A stretch of DNA of 64,000 nt from Bacillus luti (GCF_001884105.1 NZ_MACI01000024.1:1-64000); one strand, 5' to 3'. Shown: positions 18,200-26,378, numbered from the stretch's first letter. Translations and numbers: made by a program. The notes: generated by a model from the letters alone, not told the origin.

Positions 18200-19180
18200 A
18201 TGGACACAGCCACTCACCTTGTTATGGGCGTTACTCTAGGCAGTTTGGCAACGTTAGATCCAGCCATAGCACAAAGTGATATTGGACCACAAGCAGTTAT
18301 GCTTGCTACAATTGCCGGTTCCAATATTCCTGACATCGATACAGTTTTAAAATTACGTAATAACGCTAAATATATAAGAAATCATCGCGGGATTACTCAT
18401 TCCATTCCAGCAGTGATTCTTTGGTCATTCCTTATAAGTGGCATCTCTTTCGCCTTCTTTTCGAACGCTCCATATCTTCATCTACTACTTTGGTCATTTA
18501 TCGCCGTCTTTCTTCATGTCTTTGTAGATATTTTCAATGCTTATGGTACACAAGCATTACGGCCATTTACAAAAAAATGGGTAGCGCTCGGCATAATCAA
18601 TACGTTTGATACTGTCATTTTCTTTATCCATATGCTTGCAATTGCTTGCATGCTCGTAGGTTCCCATAAAGGGTATACTGCCTTAGCAGCATATATATTG
18701 ATGATTGTTTACTACATTGGACGAATTATGATGCACAGAAATATACGTAGCGTCGTATACAAACGTTTCAATAACGTTGAGAAGATAATCATTTCTCCTT
18801 CTTACCGATTTTATCATTACCATTTAGCAATCGTCACAAACGATTCTTACTACGTTGCTAGATGGCATCGTGGCAATATCATGATATACGATAAATTCGA
18901 TCGAGTACCGTTCCCAGATAATGCTATTATGCGCGCCGCTAAACAAGATGAAAACATCTCAGCATTCCTATCTTTCTCCCCTGTATATCGCTGGGATATT
19001 TTCGATTACGATCATTATTACGAAGTGCGATTCATTGATTTGCGATATCGAAGTAAAGATTATTATCCATTCGTCGCAATCGTTCAGCTCGATCACAATT
19101 TGAATATTATTAGTTCCTATACAGGATGGATTTTTAGTGAAGAAAAACTTCGAAAGAAGCTGGATTTACTTCCCCATTAA
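18200..19180 (+). CDS. yfhP: YfhP membrane metal-dependent hydrolase
   Basis: A 326-residue integral membrane protein of the YdjM/DUF457 family. The N-terminal half has several membrane helices and conserved polar residues: ATHLVMG, NIPDIDTV and HRGITHSIP (His/Asp pattern that suggests a metal site). The C-terminal half is a soluble, aromatic-rich domain. Start ATG after GGAGGTGG. Located between mutY and yfhJ as in B. subtilis. Substrate is unknown; B. subtilis neighbours csbB/yfhO are absent here. Confidence 0.9.
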   Translation: MDTATHLVMGVTLGSLATLDPAIAQSDIGPQAVMLATIAGSNIPDIDTVLKLRNNAKYIRNHRGITHSIPAVILWSFLISGISFAFFSNAPYLHLLLWSFIAVFLHVFVDIFNAYGTQALRPFTKKWVALGIINTFDTVIFFIHMLAIACMLVGSHKGYTALAAYILMIVYYIGRIMMHRNIRSVVYKRFNNVEKIIISPSYRFYHYHLAIVTNDSYYVARWHRGNIMIYDKFDRVPFPDNAIMRAAKQDENISAFLSFSPVYRWDIFDYDHYYEVRFIDLRYRSKDYYPFVAIVQLDHNLNIISSYTGWIFSEEKLRKKLDLLPH

Positions 19181-19207
19181 AAAAAGCGACTTAAGTCGCT
19201 TTTTTTA
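19179..19207. terminator. bidirectional terminator yfhP/yfhJ
   Basis: AAAAAAAGCGACTTAAGTCGCTTTTTTT, a compact hairpin with A-run and T-run between convergent genes. Confidence 0.88.
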
Positions 19208-19471
19208 ATGTTTTAAATGATCTTCTTGATTAATTAAATGACTATACTTCGGATTATTTGTACGCATTTCATGAAGACGCGCTCCATGATTATTAATCCA
19301 TGTTCGTACCACTTGTTCAGTCATTTCATCACCTTGGTAACGACCTGATTTCGCATAAGTTGTTTGAAAATCTTCCCACAGTAATTCAACCCATGCACGA
19401 GCTTGTCCGTAAGAGAGCATGTCATTCTTGTCTAATAACTCTTTCGTTAATGTTTCATAAATATCATTCAT
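19205..19471 (-). CDS. yfhJ: WVELL-domain protein YfhJ
   Basis: An 88-residue soluble protein carrying ARAWVELLWEDFQTTYAK, the motif that names the WVELL family (YfhJ). Mostly helical and acidic, with no known activity. The ATG follows AAAGGAGATTAGGAT. It is divergent from sspK. Its gene position matches B. subtilis. Confidence 0.88.
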   Translation of the reverse strand: MNDIYETLTKELLDKNDMLSYGQARAWVELLWEDFQTTYAKSGRYQGDEMTEQVVRTWINNHGARLHEMRTNNPKYSHLINQEDHLKH

Positions 19472-19593
19472 ATCCTAATCTCCTTTTACCTATTTATCCC
19501 TTCATTTCTAAAGGATAGTTTCTTCTATTTTGCACATTCTATAAGTGATACTTCTTAAAGAGGTATCAACTGATGATGAGGAGGGCGTTCGCA

Positions 19594-19752
19594 ATGGGTA
19601 AACAAGCCGAATTTTGGTCTGAGTCAAAAAACAACAGCAAAATCGATGGTCAACCGAAAGCGAAATCACGCTTCGCTTCGAAACGACCTAACGGCACAAT
19701 TAACACGCACCCACAAGAACGTATGCGTGCTGCAAATCAGCAGGAAGAGTAG
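19594..19752 (+). CDS. sspK: Small acid-soluble spore protein SspK
   Basis: A 52-residue minor SASP, too short for routine gene callers. It begins [14 protein letters not shown] and carries [19 protein letters not shown], the conserved SspK C-terminal core. The ATG follows GAGGAGGGCG. It is expected to be made in the forespore and stored in the spore core. In B. subtilis sspK also lies next to yfhJ. Confidence 0.9.
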
Positions 19753-19794
19753 TACAAATTAAATTAAATTAACTTCCTACACGAGGTGATAAAG

Positions 19795-19947
19795 ATGAGC
19801 TACCGTGATCGTTTAGATAGTCGTTCTGAATTATTTAACCATACGTGGACTCGTCCGAAACATGCAAAAGCGCAAGTTAACGGACAGACGCAACAGACCC
19901 AGTCTCTCATTATATTGGCAAACGAATGTAAAAAACGCCAATTTTAG
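19795..19947 (+). CDS. YpzG family small protein
   Basis: A 50-residue protein, MSYRDRLDSRSELFNHTW and so on, with the WTRPKHAKAQVNGQTQQTQ core of the YpzG family. The ATG follows GAGGTGATAAAG. It sits 42 bases after sspK and before a shared terminator, so the two are likely cotranscribed and spore-associated. Function unknown. Confidence 0.85.
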   Translation: MSYRDRLDSRSELFNHTWTRPKHAKAQVNGQTQQTQSLIILANECKKRQF

Positions 19948-19981
19948 ATTCTCCTATCTCCTTTAACGCCTACCAAAGATG

Positions 19982-20014
19982 AAAACCAGAGAGATATTCG
20001 CTCTCTGGTTTTTA
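19982..20014. terminator. bidirectional terminator for the sspK unit and yfhH
   Basis: AAAACCAGAGAG-atattcg-CTCTCTGGTTTTT. Confidence 0.87.
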
Positions 20015-20329
20015 TTTTTCTTGCAATAAAGAAATTGGTATTCCAATCTCTTCATTATCATTTTGCTTATGTCCCCAAGCAAATACCCCATTGAAATACG
20101 TAATTTCAAATAATATACCAGGTTCTTCTACTAATTCATACGTCTCACCAATATGAAATTTGTTTATATCAGTCATATAAGCACGAGCCATTGCCATCTT
20201 TCTCATTAATACATCGAATTCATTCACAATTCCAAGTTGCTCAGCCTTTATTGCTTGCTCCTTCAGAACCCCAATTTCTTCCCTTAGCTCATGTGGTGTC
20301 ATTTCACTGTAGCGTTTTGGCATATTCAT
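20012..20329 (-). CDS. yfhH: YfhH protein (DUF1811)
   Basis: A 105-residue DUF1811 protein: a helical N-terminal half (YSEMTPHELREEIGVLKEQ) and an SH3-like beta C-terminal half ending in EIGIPISLLQ. Structures of the family suggest a small barrel, but no activity is known. The start ATG follows GAGGGAATAAG. It lies 9 bases downstream of recX in the same direction, so it is an operon partner of recX, as in B. subtilis. Confidence 0.9.
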   Translation of the reverse strand: MNMPKRYSEMTPHELREEIGVLKEQAIKAEQLGIVNEFDVLMRKMAMARAYMTDINKFHIGETYELVEEPGILFEITYFNGVFAWGHKQNDNEEIGIPISLLQEK

Positions 20330-20338
20330 CTTATTCCC

Positions 20339-21151
20339 TCATCCCTCTTCACGTTTCAATTGCAAAAATATCTCTATCTCATCAATAGAGAATCCTTTTC
20401 GATATAGCGCTTGTTTCATCTTATTTTCGAATGTCCATCCGTCATACTTCTTATATTTCTCATAATATTTATTCCCATGATAGTGTAACGCTTCTTGTTG
20501 CTTTTCGTCATCTTTTTCGTCTTTTAATTCTTCCAAACAAATTTGAATTACATCTCTAGAATATCCTTTACGAACAAGCATCTCGTCTAACTTTAGCTTC
20601 ATTTGTAAAAAAGAATGCTTTTGATAAGATTTTTTCTTCTTTTCTATAAGAGATAAAGCATTCTCAATTTGCTTCTCCTTCGGATATTCTTGCAAACTAT
20701 GCGTAATAATTAAATCCTGAACACCCTTATTTAACAACTCTCTTTTAATAACAGTTGGGCCTTTTCTGTTCACATTACTTTGCGTTCGCGTATATAAAAT
20801 GGCGTACTCTTTATCATTAATATATCGGTCATGTAATAATTTCGAAACGACTTCAGAGATGATGGCCTGTCCCACTTCTTTTTTTCGTAAAAAGTCTTCT
20901 ATTTCTTGTTTCGTTCTCATTTGATAGGATAAATAAGAGATTGCTTGTAAATATGCTTTTTGTACCTCTTCATTGTACAAAATATTTCCTAACGCTATTT
21001 CATCAATTTCTAAGCCCTTTTGTAATCCGTGTTTGAATAAGATTACTTCATTCACACTAAACCCGTACTCTTCACCTTGACCTTTATCAATATAAATATT
21101 AAACCGTTCTTTCGATCGTTTTTGTACTTCTATTTTTGTAATGACAGCCAT
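20339..21151 (-). CDS. recX: RecA regulator RecX
   Basis: A 270-residue RecX protein, which modulates RecA filaments. It is built of three-helix repeats; typical segments are LSYQMRTKQEIEDFLRKKEV, LHDRYINDKEYA and MLVRKGYSRDVI. The length agrees with Firmicute RecX, longer than E. coli RecX. The ATG follows GAGAGGTGAGAGT. It is divergent from yfhF and followed by yfhH. No LexA box is evident in the short divergent region. Confidence 0.93.
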   Translation of the reverse strand: MAVITKIEVQKRSKERFNIYIDKGQGEEYGFSVNEVILFKHGLQKGLEIDEIALGNILYNEEVQKAYLQAISYLSYQMRTKQEIEDFLRKKEVGQAIISEVVSKLLHDRYINDKEYAILYTRTQSNVNRKGPTVIKRELLNKGVQDLIITHSLQEYPKEKQIENALSLIEKKKKSYQKHSFLQMKLKLDEMLVRKGYSRDVIQICLEELKDEKDDEKQQEALHYHGNKYYEKYKKYDGWTFENKMKQALYRKGFSIDEIEIFLQLKREEG

Positions 21152-21232
21152 ACTCTCACCTCTCTATTATTTTAACATAGTCAAGGAACGTTTTTGCTTT
21201 TCAAGAATATATATAATGAGGAGGAAATAATT

Positions 21233-22138
21233 GTGAGAATCGCAATTTCTGGTGGTACCGGCTTTATCGGTAAATACCTTTCTACTTTTTTTATTCAAAA
21301 AGGATATACGGTTTACATTCTTACTCGTAAAAAAACTACTGAAACTTCATCTCCTAATCTTCAATACGTACAATGGACACCGGATTTACACACTTTTCCA
21401 CTCTCCTCTATCGATGTAGTTATTAATTTAGCTGGAGAATCTATTAATAGTAGATGGACAAAGAAACAAAAAGAAGCAATTTTAAACAGTAGAATTCAAA
21501 CAGCAAAAGGACTCATTAAACAATTACAAACACTCACTGCGAAACCCCACACATTCATTAACGCAAGCGCTATTGGATATTATGGAACATCTGAAACTGA
21601 AACTTTTACAGAACAGCACGAGGCTCCTGGAAATGATTTTTTAGCAAATACGGTATATTTGTGGGAGCAAGAAGCATCTAAAGCCCGTTCTCTTGGAATA
21701 AGAACAATCTACACCAGACTTGGAGTCGTATTAGGTGCAGACGGAGGAGCCCTTCCAAAAATGTTAATTCCCTATCAATTCTATATCGGCGGTACCGTTG
21801 GATCTGGAAATCAATGGTTATCATGGGTTCATATAGACGATGTCGTTCGTATGATTGATTTCATCATACACAAAGAAGAAATTGACGGGCCTTTTAATAT
21901 TACAGCTCCCCAGCCTATAAGAATGAAGGAATTCGGCGAAACCATTGCCACTGTAATAGAAAAACCTCATTGGCTACCTGTCCCTTCATTTATACTTCAA
22001 GCTTTACTTGGTGAGATGAGTATACTTGTACTAGAAGGGCAGCATGTATTACCTATTAAAGCAATTGAACATGGGTATCAATACACATTTCCAACAGTAA
22101 ACCATGCATTACAAAATATACTTTCGCATACAATGTAG
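21233..22138 (+). CDS. yfhF: NAD(P)-dependent epimerase, TIGR01777 family (YfhF)
   Basis: A 301-residue short-chain dehydrogenase/epimerase. The Rossmann motif is ISGGTGFIGKYL; NLAGESINSRWT, SAIGYYGT and the C-terminal DUF1731 region (LLGEMSILVLEGQHVLP) identify the TIGR01777 group. The start is a GTG eight bases after GAGGAGG; the longer frame would begin within the recX promoter region. It is divergent from recX. The substrate is unknown. Confidence 0.9.
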   Translation: MRIAISGGTGFIGKYLSTFFIQKGYTVYILTRKKTTETSSPNLQYVQWTPDLHTFPLSSIDVVINLAGESINSRWTKKQKEAILNSRIQTAKGLIKQLQTLTAKPHTFINASAIGYYGTSETETFTEQHEAPGNDFLANTVYLWEQEASKARSLGIRTIYTRLGVVLGADGGALPKMLIPYQFYIGGTVGSGNQWLSWVHIDDVVRMIDFIIHKEEIDGPFNITAPQPIRMKEFGETIATVIEKPHWLPVPSFILQALLGEMSILVLEGQHVLPIKAIEHGYQYTFPTVNHALQNILSHTM

Positions 22139-22273
22139 TACTTCTAAAATACAGTTTTACAGGGAGTCTATCCCCTGCCAAACTTTCATTTTCTAGAATT
22201 CGGAGCATTACTACACAAATAACCTTCCAGTTACATTCCATTAATATTGTAAAGTAACAGAAATGGGGTACCT

Positions 22274-23404
22274 ATGAAGATATTGCTCAAACAAGCCATT
22301 GTATATCCTATTACATCCCAAAAGTTTCAAGGCGATGTGCTTGTTACAGGAGAACGAATTACCGAGGTCAAACCTTTTATTCAGCCTACTCAAGATATGA
22401 CCATTATAGATGCACGAGCTCTTCATCTCTTACCTGGATTTATTGATGTCCATACTCATCTTGGTCTCTATGATGAAGGAACTGGTTGGGCTGGAAATGA
22501 TGCAAATGAAACATCTGAAGTTTCAACACCACATATCCGTTCTTTAGACGGAATCCACCCTTTTGATATTGCCTTTCAAGACGCTGTACAAAATGGAATT
22601 ACAACTGTCCACGTTATGCCTGGAAGTCAAAATATTATCGGGGGCACTACTTGTGTAATAAAAACAGCTGGAACTTGTATTGATCATATGATTATTCAAG
22701 AACCTGCTGGTTTAAAGATTGCCTTTGGAGAAAACCCTAAAAAGGTCCATAGTAATGGAACAAAAGAATCGATAACACGTATGGGGATTATGGGGTTACT
22801 TCGGGAATCATTTTATGAAGCACAGCACTACGGGCATGAAGCTGACTTTCGAATGCTCCCTATTTTAAAAGCATTACGCCGCGAAATACCCGTACGTATC
22901 CACGCTCACCGAGCAGATGATATTAGTTCTGCTCTACGCTTTGCAACAGAATTCAATCTTGATTTACGTATTGAACACTGTACAGAAGGACACTTTATTG
23001 TTGAAGAACTTGCGAAACACAACTTGAAGGTTTCAGTTGGTCCCACTCTTACACGCCGTTCTAAAATCGAATTAAAAAACAAAACATGGGATACTTACCA
23101 CATATTATCAAAAAACGGAGTGGAAGTTTCTATAACAACAGATCACCCCTATACACCCATTCAATATTTAAATGTGTGTGCCGCTGTCGCAGTAAGGGAA
23201 GGGTTAGACGAAAAAACTGCATTGGAGGGCATCACTATATTCCCAGCGCGAAATTTGCGTTTAGAGGATAGAATTGGAAGCATTGAGGTTGGAAAAGACG
23301 CTGATCTCGTGTTATGGACTCACCATCCTTTCCATTATTTAGCCAAGCCTGTACTAACTATGATTGATGGAAAAATAATTTACAAAAAAAATAAAAAAAA
23401 CTAG
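22274..23404 (+). CDS. Amidohydrolase family protein (imidazolonepropionase-like)
   Basis: A 376-residue metal-dependent amidohydrolase. It has an N-terminal composite beta domain, then the barrel with metal ligands in GFIDVHTHLG, a possible carbamylated Lys region (AFGENPKKVH), RIHAHRADD, RIEHCTEGH and TTDHPYT, and a C-terminal strand VGKDADLVLW. This is the HutI/dihydroorotase-like superfamily; substrate not predictable, though cyclic amides or peptides are possible. The ATG follows GGGGTACCT. Its gene ends just before the tRNA-like element. Confidence 0.88.
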   Translation: MKILLKQAIVYPITSQKFQGDVLVTGERITEVKPFIQPTQDMTIIDARALHLLPGFIDVHTHLGLYDEGTGWAGNDANETSEVSTPHIRSLDGIHPFDIAFQDAVQNGITTVHVMPGSQNIIGGTTCVIKTAGTCIDHMIIQEPAGLKIAFGENPKKVHSNGTKESITRMGIMGLLRESFYEAQHYGHEADFRMLPILKALRREIPVRIHAHRADDISSALRFATEFNLDLRIEHCTEGHFIVEELAKHNLKVSVGPTLTRRSKIELKNKTWDTYHILSKNGVEVSITTDHPYTPIQYLNVCAAVAVREGLDEKTALEGITIFPARNLRLEDRIGSIEVGKDADLVLWTHHPFHYLAKPVLTMIDGKIIYKKNKKN

Positions 23405-23413
23405 TTTATTTTT

Positions 23414-23443
23414 TTGACTAGATAAAGTATTATACGATTATAA
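23414..23443 (+). promoter_or_regulatory. candidate promoter of the tRNA-like RNA
   Basis: TTGACT (23414-23419) followed after 17-18 bases by ATTATAA (23437-23443). The -35 is good and the -10 only approximate. It lies 30 bases upstream of a Fur-like box. Confidence 0.45.
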
Positions 23444-23473
23444 ACTGAATGAAACCATAATCAATTTGTGTCG

Positions 23474-23488
23474 TGATTATCATTTTCA
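23474..23488. promoter_or_regulatory. Fur-type box upstream of the tRNA-like RNA
   Basis: TGATTATCATTTTCA fits the Bacillus 7-1-7 Fur box TGATAATnATTATCA at 12 of 14 informative positions, with two symmetric mismatches. It is framed by a perfect 9-base inverted repeat, ATCAATTTG (23460-23468) and CAAATTGAT (23487-23495), which could also fold as an RNA hairpin. It suggests iron-dependent control of the downstream RNA. Confidence 0.6.
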
Positions 23489-23496
23489 AATTGATG

Positions 23497-23568
23497 AATG
23501 GGGAAGGCAAATGGTGCGCCACCAGCGTTATAGACTGGTTCTAGTGGGTTCGATTCCCACCCCGAAAT
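23497..23568 (+). ncRNA. tRNA-like RNA (pseudo-tRNA), probably the B. cereus tRNA-Other type
   Basis: The segment reads as a nearly complete tRNA fold. A D-arm GGC/GCC (23506-23508 with its partner) has an AAATGGT loop. An anticodon arm CCAG...CTGG has loop GTTATAG, putative triplet TAT. The variable loop is five bases. The T-arm is perfect: GTGGG (23544-23548), loop TTCGATT, CCCAC (23556-23560). The acceptor stem is bad: only GGG/CCC and one T-A pair form, and no CCA is encoded, so it should not work in translation. From memory, B. cereus ATCC 14579 has a described pseudo-tRNA, tRNA-Other, with Fur sites in its leader; this looks like the same kind of element, but I cannot confirm identity. 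Confidence 0.7.
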
Positions 23569-23612
23569 TTTTTAAAGATTGATATAAAAATTTCGAGGGT
23601 GGGGTGTTTTTT
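23555..23612 (+). terminator. terminator overlapping the tRNA-like T-arm (possible attenuator)
   Basis: Bases 23555-23572 (TCCCACCCCGAAATTTTT) pair with 23586-23604 with a single bulged A, then comes TGTTTTTT. The 5' half includes the 3' half of the tRNA-like T-stem, so the T-arm and the terminator exclude each other. A third stem, CGAGGGT (23594-23600) with ACCCTCG (23622-23628), excludes the terminator and ends just before the acetyltransferase ribosome site. Confidence 0.7.
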
Positions 23613-23645
23613 CGTCATGCTACCCTCGTGTGAGGAGGAGTTAGT

Positions 23646-24203
23646 ATGTTGAAAAAACGCGACTTACACGACAGCCACGTTCTATACGAGTTAATGGTGG
23701 ATCCAGCTGTCTTCCCTTTTGTGCGTCAAAAGGCTTATTCTTATGAAGAATATTTATTTTTAACGAAACAAACAATTGAAGCTGAAGAGCGCGGAGAGTT
23801 AATTTCACGCACAATTTTAGATGAGTGGGGTAACCCCATCGGAACAATTACTTTATTTGATGTGCAAGAAAAAGCCGGATTCCTTGGAACGTGGCTTGGC
23901 AAACCTTACCACGGAAAAGGATATAACAAATTGGCGAAAGATTCATTTTTCAGCGAACTTTTCTATGAATTAGATATTGAAACAATCTTTATGCGTATTC
24001 GCAAAATAAATATTCGTTCTATTAAAGCTGCAGAAAAACTGCAATATGTAAATCTAGCAAACGAAACAAGAAAAGCTGTTTATGATGAAATTAACGCGAA
24101 TGAAGAAGTATATAACTTGTACGAAATTCCAAAAGATCAATATACGCTTGCTACAATGCGCGATACAACATTCCAAGATGCTCACCAATTAAAAGAAGCA
24201 TAA
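23646..24203 (+). CDS. GNAT acetyltransferase (RimJ/RimL-like)
   Basis: A 185-residue GNAT protein with the RimJ/RimL-like layout: N-terminal DLHDSHVLYELM, then GTITLFDVQEKAGFLGTWLGKPYHGKGYNKLAKDSFF, where GKGYN is the acetyl-CoA loop, and RIRKINIRSIKAAEKLQYV as motif B. The substrate is unknown. The ATG is seven bases after GAGGAGGAG. It lies directly downstream of the tRNA-like element and its terminator hairpins, so its expression may depend on readthrough. Confidence 0.88.
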   Translation: MLKKRDLHDSHVLYELMVDPAVFPFVRQKAYSYEEYLFLTKQTIEAEERGELISRTILDEWGNPIGTITLFDVQEKAGFLGTWLGKPYHGKGYNKLAKDSFFSELFYELDIETIFMRIRKINIRSIKAAEKLQYVNLANETRKAVYDEINANEEVYNLYEIPKDQYTLATMRDTTFQDAHQLKEA

Positions 24204-24313
24204 TCTAAATTTTTAGAAAAAATAATTAATCATTAACATTTTGTCATATACGTATATCGCCCCATGTCTTTGGAAACGATAGATAGTGACTTTAAGACAC
24301 GAGGTGATTTGTA

Positions 24314-24433
24314 ATGGATAAAAAGAAACGTGACAAAGCAAAAAATGCATTATCTAGTACACAAGAAGTTCTTTACCAACGAGAATTTCGTAAAGCAGAT
24401 CGCGCAGCGGGTTATCGCTCGAAAAGTATTTAA
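24314..24433 (+). CDS. yfhE: YfhE-like small protein
   Basis: A 39-residue basic peptide, MDKKKRDKAKNALSSTQEVL with a Lys/Arg-rich tail, matching the YfhE family of Bacillus (about 36 residues). It follows a GAGGTGATTTGTA site. In B. subtilis yfhE is in the same yfh neighbourhood. Function unknown; such small basic proteins are often made late in sporulation, but nothing here proves it. Confidence 0.82.
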   Translation: MDKKKRDKAKNALSSTQEVLYQREFRKADRAAGYRSKSI

Positions 24434-24510
24434 AGTGAGAATGAATAATTAGAAGTTCTCCCCCCTAATTATTCATTCTCATTACATATTTTTTCTACGT
24501 GATAGAGTAG

Positions 24511-24546
24511 AAAAAAGGTTCCTTATAAATAAGGAACCTTTTTTAT
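24511..24546 (+). terminator. yfhE terminator
   Basis: AAAAAAGGTTCCTTATA-aat-AAGGAACCTTTTTT. Confidence 0.85.
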
Positions 24547-24738
24547 GTGGATAACGTTATCCACATATTTTATAGAATTGTGAATAAATTCTGTAAACCC
24601 TTCACAAATTTATATATTGTACTAGCTATCAAACGTTAGAATTGTGGATATTTTTCTGAAAACTGTGGACAATGTGGATATAGTTGTTAATATTCCGACT
24701 TTACTGTTTAATGAAAGCGTAATCCCCATTGTGGATAA
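24546..24738. other. DnaA-box cluster
   Basis: Seven 9-mers match TTATCCACA with at most one mismatch in 193 bases. Perfect copies: 24546-24554 (minus), 24557-24565 (plus) and 24730-24738 (minus). One-mismatch copies on the minus strand: 24579-24587, 24643-24651, 24664-24672 and 24673-24681. The first two form a 20-base perfect palindrome with centre CG. The region is noncoding, between two terminators. Such clusters titrate DnaA or control initiation in B. subtilis. Confidence 0.8.
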
Positions 24739-24764
24739 GTTACTATTCCATCTAAAAAACAAAA

Positions 24765-24795
24765 AACCCTCTTTAAACATATAAAAGAGGGTTTC
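24765..24795 (-). terminator. ugtP terminator
   Basis: Minus strand AAACCCTCTTT-tatatgttt-AAAGAGGGTTTTTTG. Confidence 0.85.
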
Positions 24796-24798
24796 ATA

Positions 24799-25965
24799 TT
24801 AAGTAAACGACTCTGCAAGAGCAGGTGATTTAATTGGTATATGATTCGGTTCTGCATGATTTTCTGCCAAAATTGCATCCACAATATGACCGGCTGGCTC
24901 CGGACGATAAATACCTTTCATTGCTTCTTTCATTTGGAGCAGCTTCATATCGTCTTGTAACAACGCCTCAGTTTTTGCAAAAACCTCACTATCATCACGA
25001 ATGACAACTGCAGCTCCTTTTCTTTCAAAGTACATCGCATTTTCATTTTCTTGTCCTGGAACAGGCTTATATAAAATGACAGGTACTTGCAACGCTGCTG
25101 CTTCGCTTAACGTAATACCGCCTGGCTTCGTAATCATACAAGAAGTAATACGGAATAATTCATCAATGTTTTCAACGTAACCAAATACTTTTAATGCATC
25201 CGAATTTTCTTCCTGCAGCTCTAATAAATCTTGTTTTAAAGCTTCATTTTTCCCACAAACGACAACTACTTGTAAATTAGGTACTGACATAAATGACTGG
25301 CATAGTTCTTTGACACTCCCTAACACCCCATGAGCACCTGCTACAATTAGTAAAATCTTTTTATTTTTACATAACTGATATTTATTATATATAATGTCTG
25401 GATTTATCTTTAACTCAAAACTGCTACGAATCGGGATGCCCGTCTCAACAATTTGTTCTGCCGGCACACCAATATCAATCATAACTTTTTTCACATGATC
25501 AGTTGCTACAAAATAACGATCTACTTCCCGGTGAATCCATATTTTGTGCACACAAAAATCCGTTAATACGTTATAAACAGGAATTGAAATACCTGTTTGC
25601 TTTTTTAACTCTGGTACAGCTATGATTGGAAAGGTATTAATCACAATATCCGGTTTCTCTGCTTGTAAAAGTGATTTCAAACGTTTTCTTCCAAAATTCG
25701 CATACCAAGATGCTATTTTCTTATCATAAATTTTTTCTACACCGTAATAAAACAAGCGATATAATTCTTTTCCTATTGTATAACTTTTTAAATATAAGTA
25801 TTTTGTAATATCGGTTATAACTGGATGTGATTCTCCAAACAAATCGCATACAATTACATCTTCGATTCCTTTTTGGCGAAATGTTTGTTCTAATGTTTTC
25901 GCTACTTGCACATGACCGTTACCGTAATGTGCAGTTAATATTAAAACCTTGGGGTTTTTTATCAA
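24799..25965 (-). CDS. ugtP: Processive diacylglycerol beta-glucosyltransferase UgtP
   Basis: A 388-residue GT28 enzyme that adds glucose from UDP-glucose to diacylglycerol, making mono- to triglucosyl-diacylglycerol and the anchor of lipoteichoic acid; in B. subtilis it also links sugar supply to cell division. N-terminal lipid-binding motif [20 protein letters not shown]-sugar motif [17 protein letters not shown] and [11 protein letters not shown] are characteristic. The start is a TTG six to seven bases after AGGAGTGG. A 170-base leader with a candidate short frame precedes it. The protein is membrane-peripheral. Confidence 0.95.
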   Translation of the reverse strand: MIKNPKVLILTAHYGNGHVQVAKTLEQTFRQKGIEDVIVCDLFGESHPVITDITKYLYLKSYTIGKELYRLFYYGVEKIYDKKIASWYANFGRKRLKSLLQAEKPDIVINTFPIIAVPELKKQTGISIPVYNVLTDFCVHKIWIHREVDRYFVATDHVKKVMIDIGVPAEQIVETGIPIRSSFELKINPDIIYNKYQLCKNKKILLIVAGAHGVLGSVKELCQSFMSVPNLQVVVVCGKNEALKQDLLELQEENSDALKVFGYVENIDELFRITSCMITKPGGITLSEAAALQVPVILYKPVPGQENENAMYFERKGAAVVIRDDSEVFAKTEALLQDDMKLLQMKEAMKGIYRPEPAGHIVDAILAENHAEPNHIPIKSPALAESFT

Positions 25966-26134
25966 ACAAATCCACTCCTAGCTTATTGTTTCTCCATATT
26001 GCATATACGACAATAGGAAAAACATTTTCCTTAAAAACTACATAAACAGATTCTAATATTTCACTTTCAGCTATGTACCTGTCGTGGATATGCAAAGCAT
26101 ATAAGATTGACCCCTTAATCCTATCTGTGCTCAT
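25919..26134 (-). CDS. possible 71-residue leader ORF overlapping the ugtP start
   Basis: An open frame starting with ATG at 26134, only a few bases after the predicted transcription start (a nearly leaderless mRNA), and ending 47 bases inside ugtP in another frame. Codon choice looks plausible (GAA, AAT, TTA rich), and the product has one hydrophobic stretch ([12 protein letters not shown]). There is no good ribosome site. If translated, it could couple to the weak TTG start of ugtP. I treat it as unproven. Confidence 0.3.
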   Translation of the reverse strand: MSTDRIKGSILYALHIHDRYIAESEILESVYVVFKENVFPIVVYAIWRNNKLGVDLFDKKPQGFNINCTLR

Positions 26135-26142
26135 ATCTTTAC

Positions 26143-26171
26143 ATTATACTTTCCTATAAGAGCTTTCGCAA
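26143..26171 (-). promoter_or_regulatory. ugtP promoter
   Basis: Minus strand -35 TTGCGA (26166-26171), 17-base spacer, perfect -10 TATAAT (26143-26148). The untranslated region to the ugtP start is about 170 bases. Beyond it, 26172-26345 is AT-rich and I see no gene. Confidence 0.75.
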
Positions 26172-26345
26172 TAACTTACAAGTGTTCTCTATTCCATGAT
26201 ACTCACTCTTTTACTTCTTAATTCTTTTTACTATTTTGATTTCCCTTTACAATTATGTAAATTTCTCCACTTATTCCTTACAAAAATATGGATATTCTAT
26301 TTTCAGTATACTCTTTTCAATATATATACTCTAGGTTTTATTGTA

Positions 26346-26378
26346 AAGAAAGCAAAAAGCCTAACCCAATATTTGGAT
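26346..26378 (-). terminator. pflA terminator
   Basis: Minus strand CTAATCCAA-ata-TTGGGTTAG followed by GCTTTTTGCTTTCTTT; the stem begins at the last codons of pflA. Confidence 0.7.

Noticed and set aside
23497-23568. A functional tRNA-Ile with TAT anticodon
   Set aside because: The acceptor stem has only about four pairs, there is no CCA, and a C-A mismatch closes the anticodon stem. A pseudo-tRNA or tRNA-like regulatory element fits better.
23590-23628. T-box leader (AGGGTGG sequence present)
   Set aside because: The full AGGGTGGnACCGCG motif and a specifier-loop stem I are missing, and the downstream gene is not an aminoacyl-tRNA or amino-acid gene.
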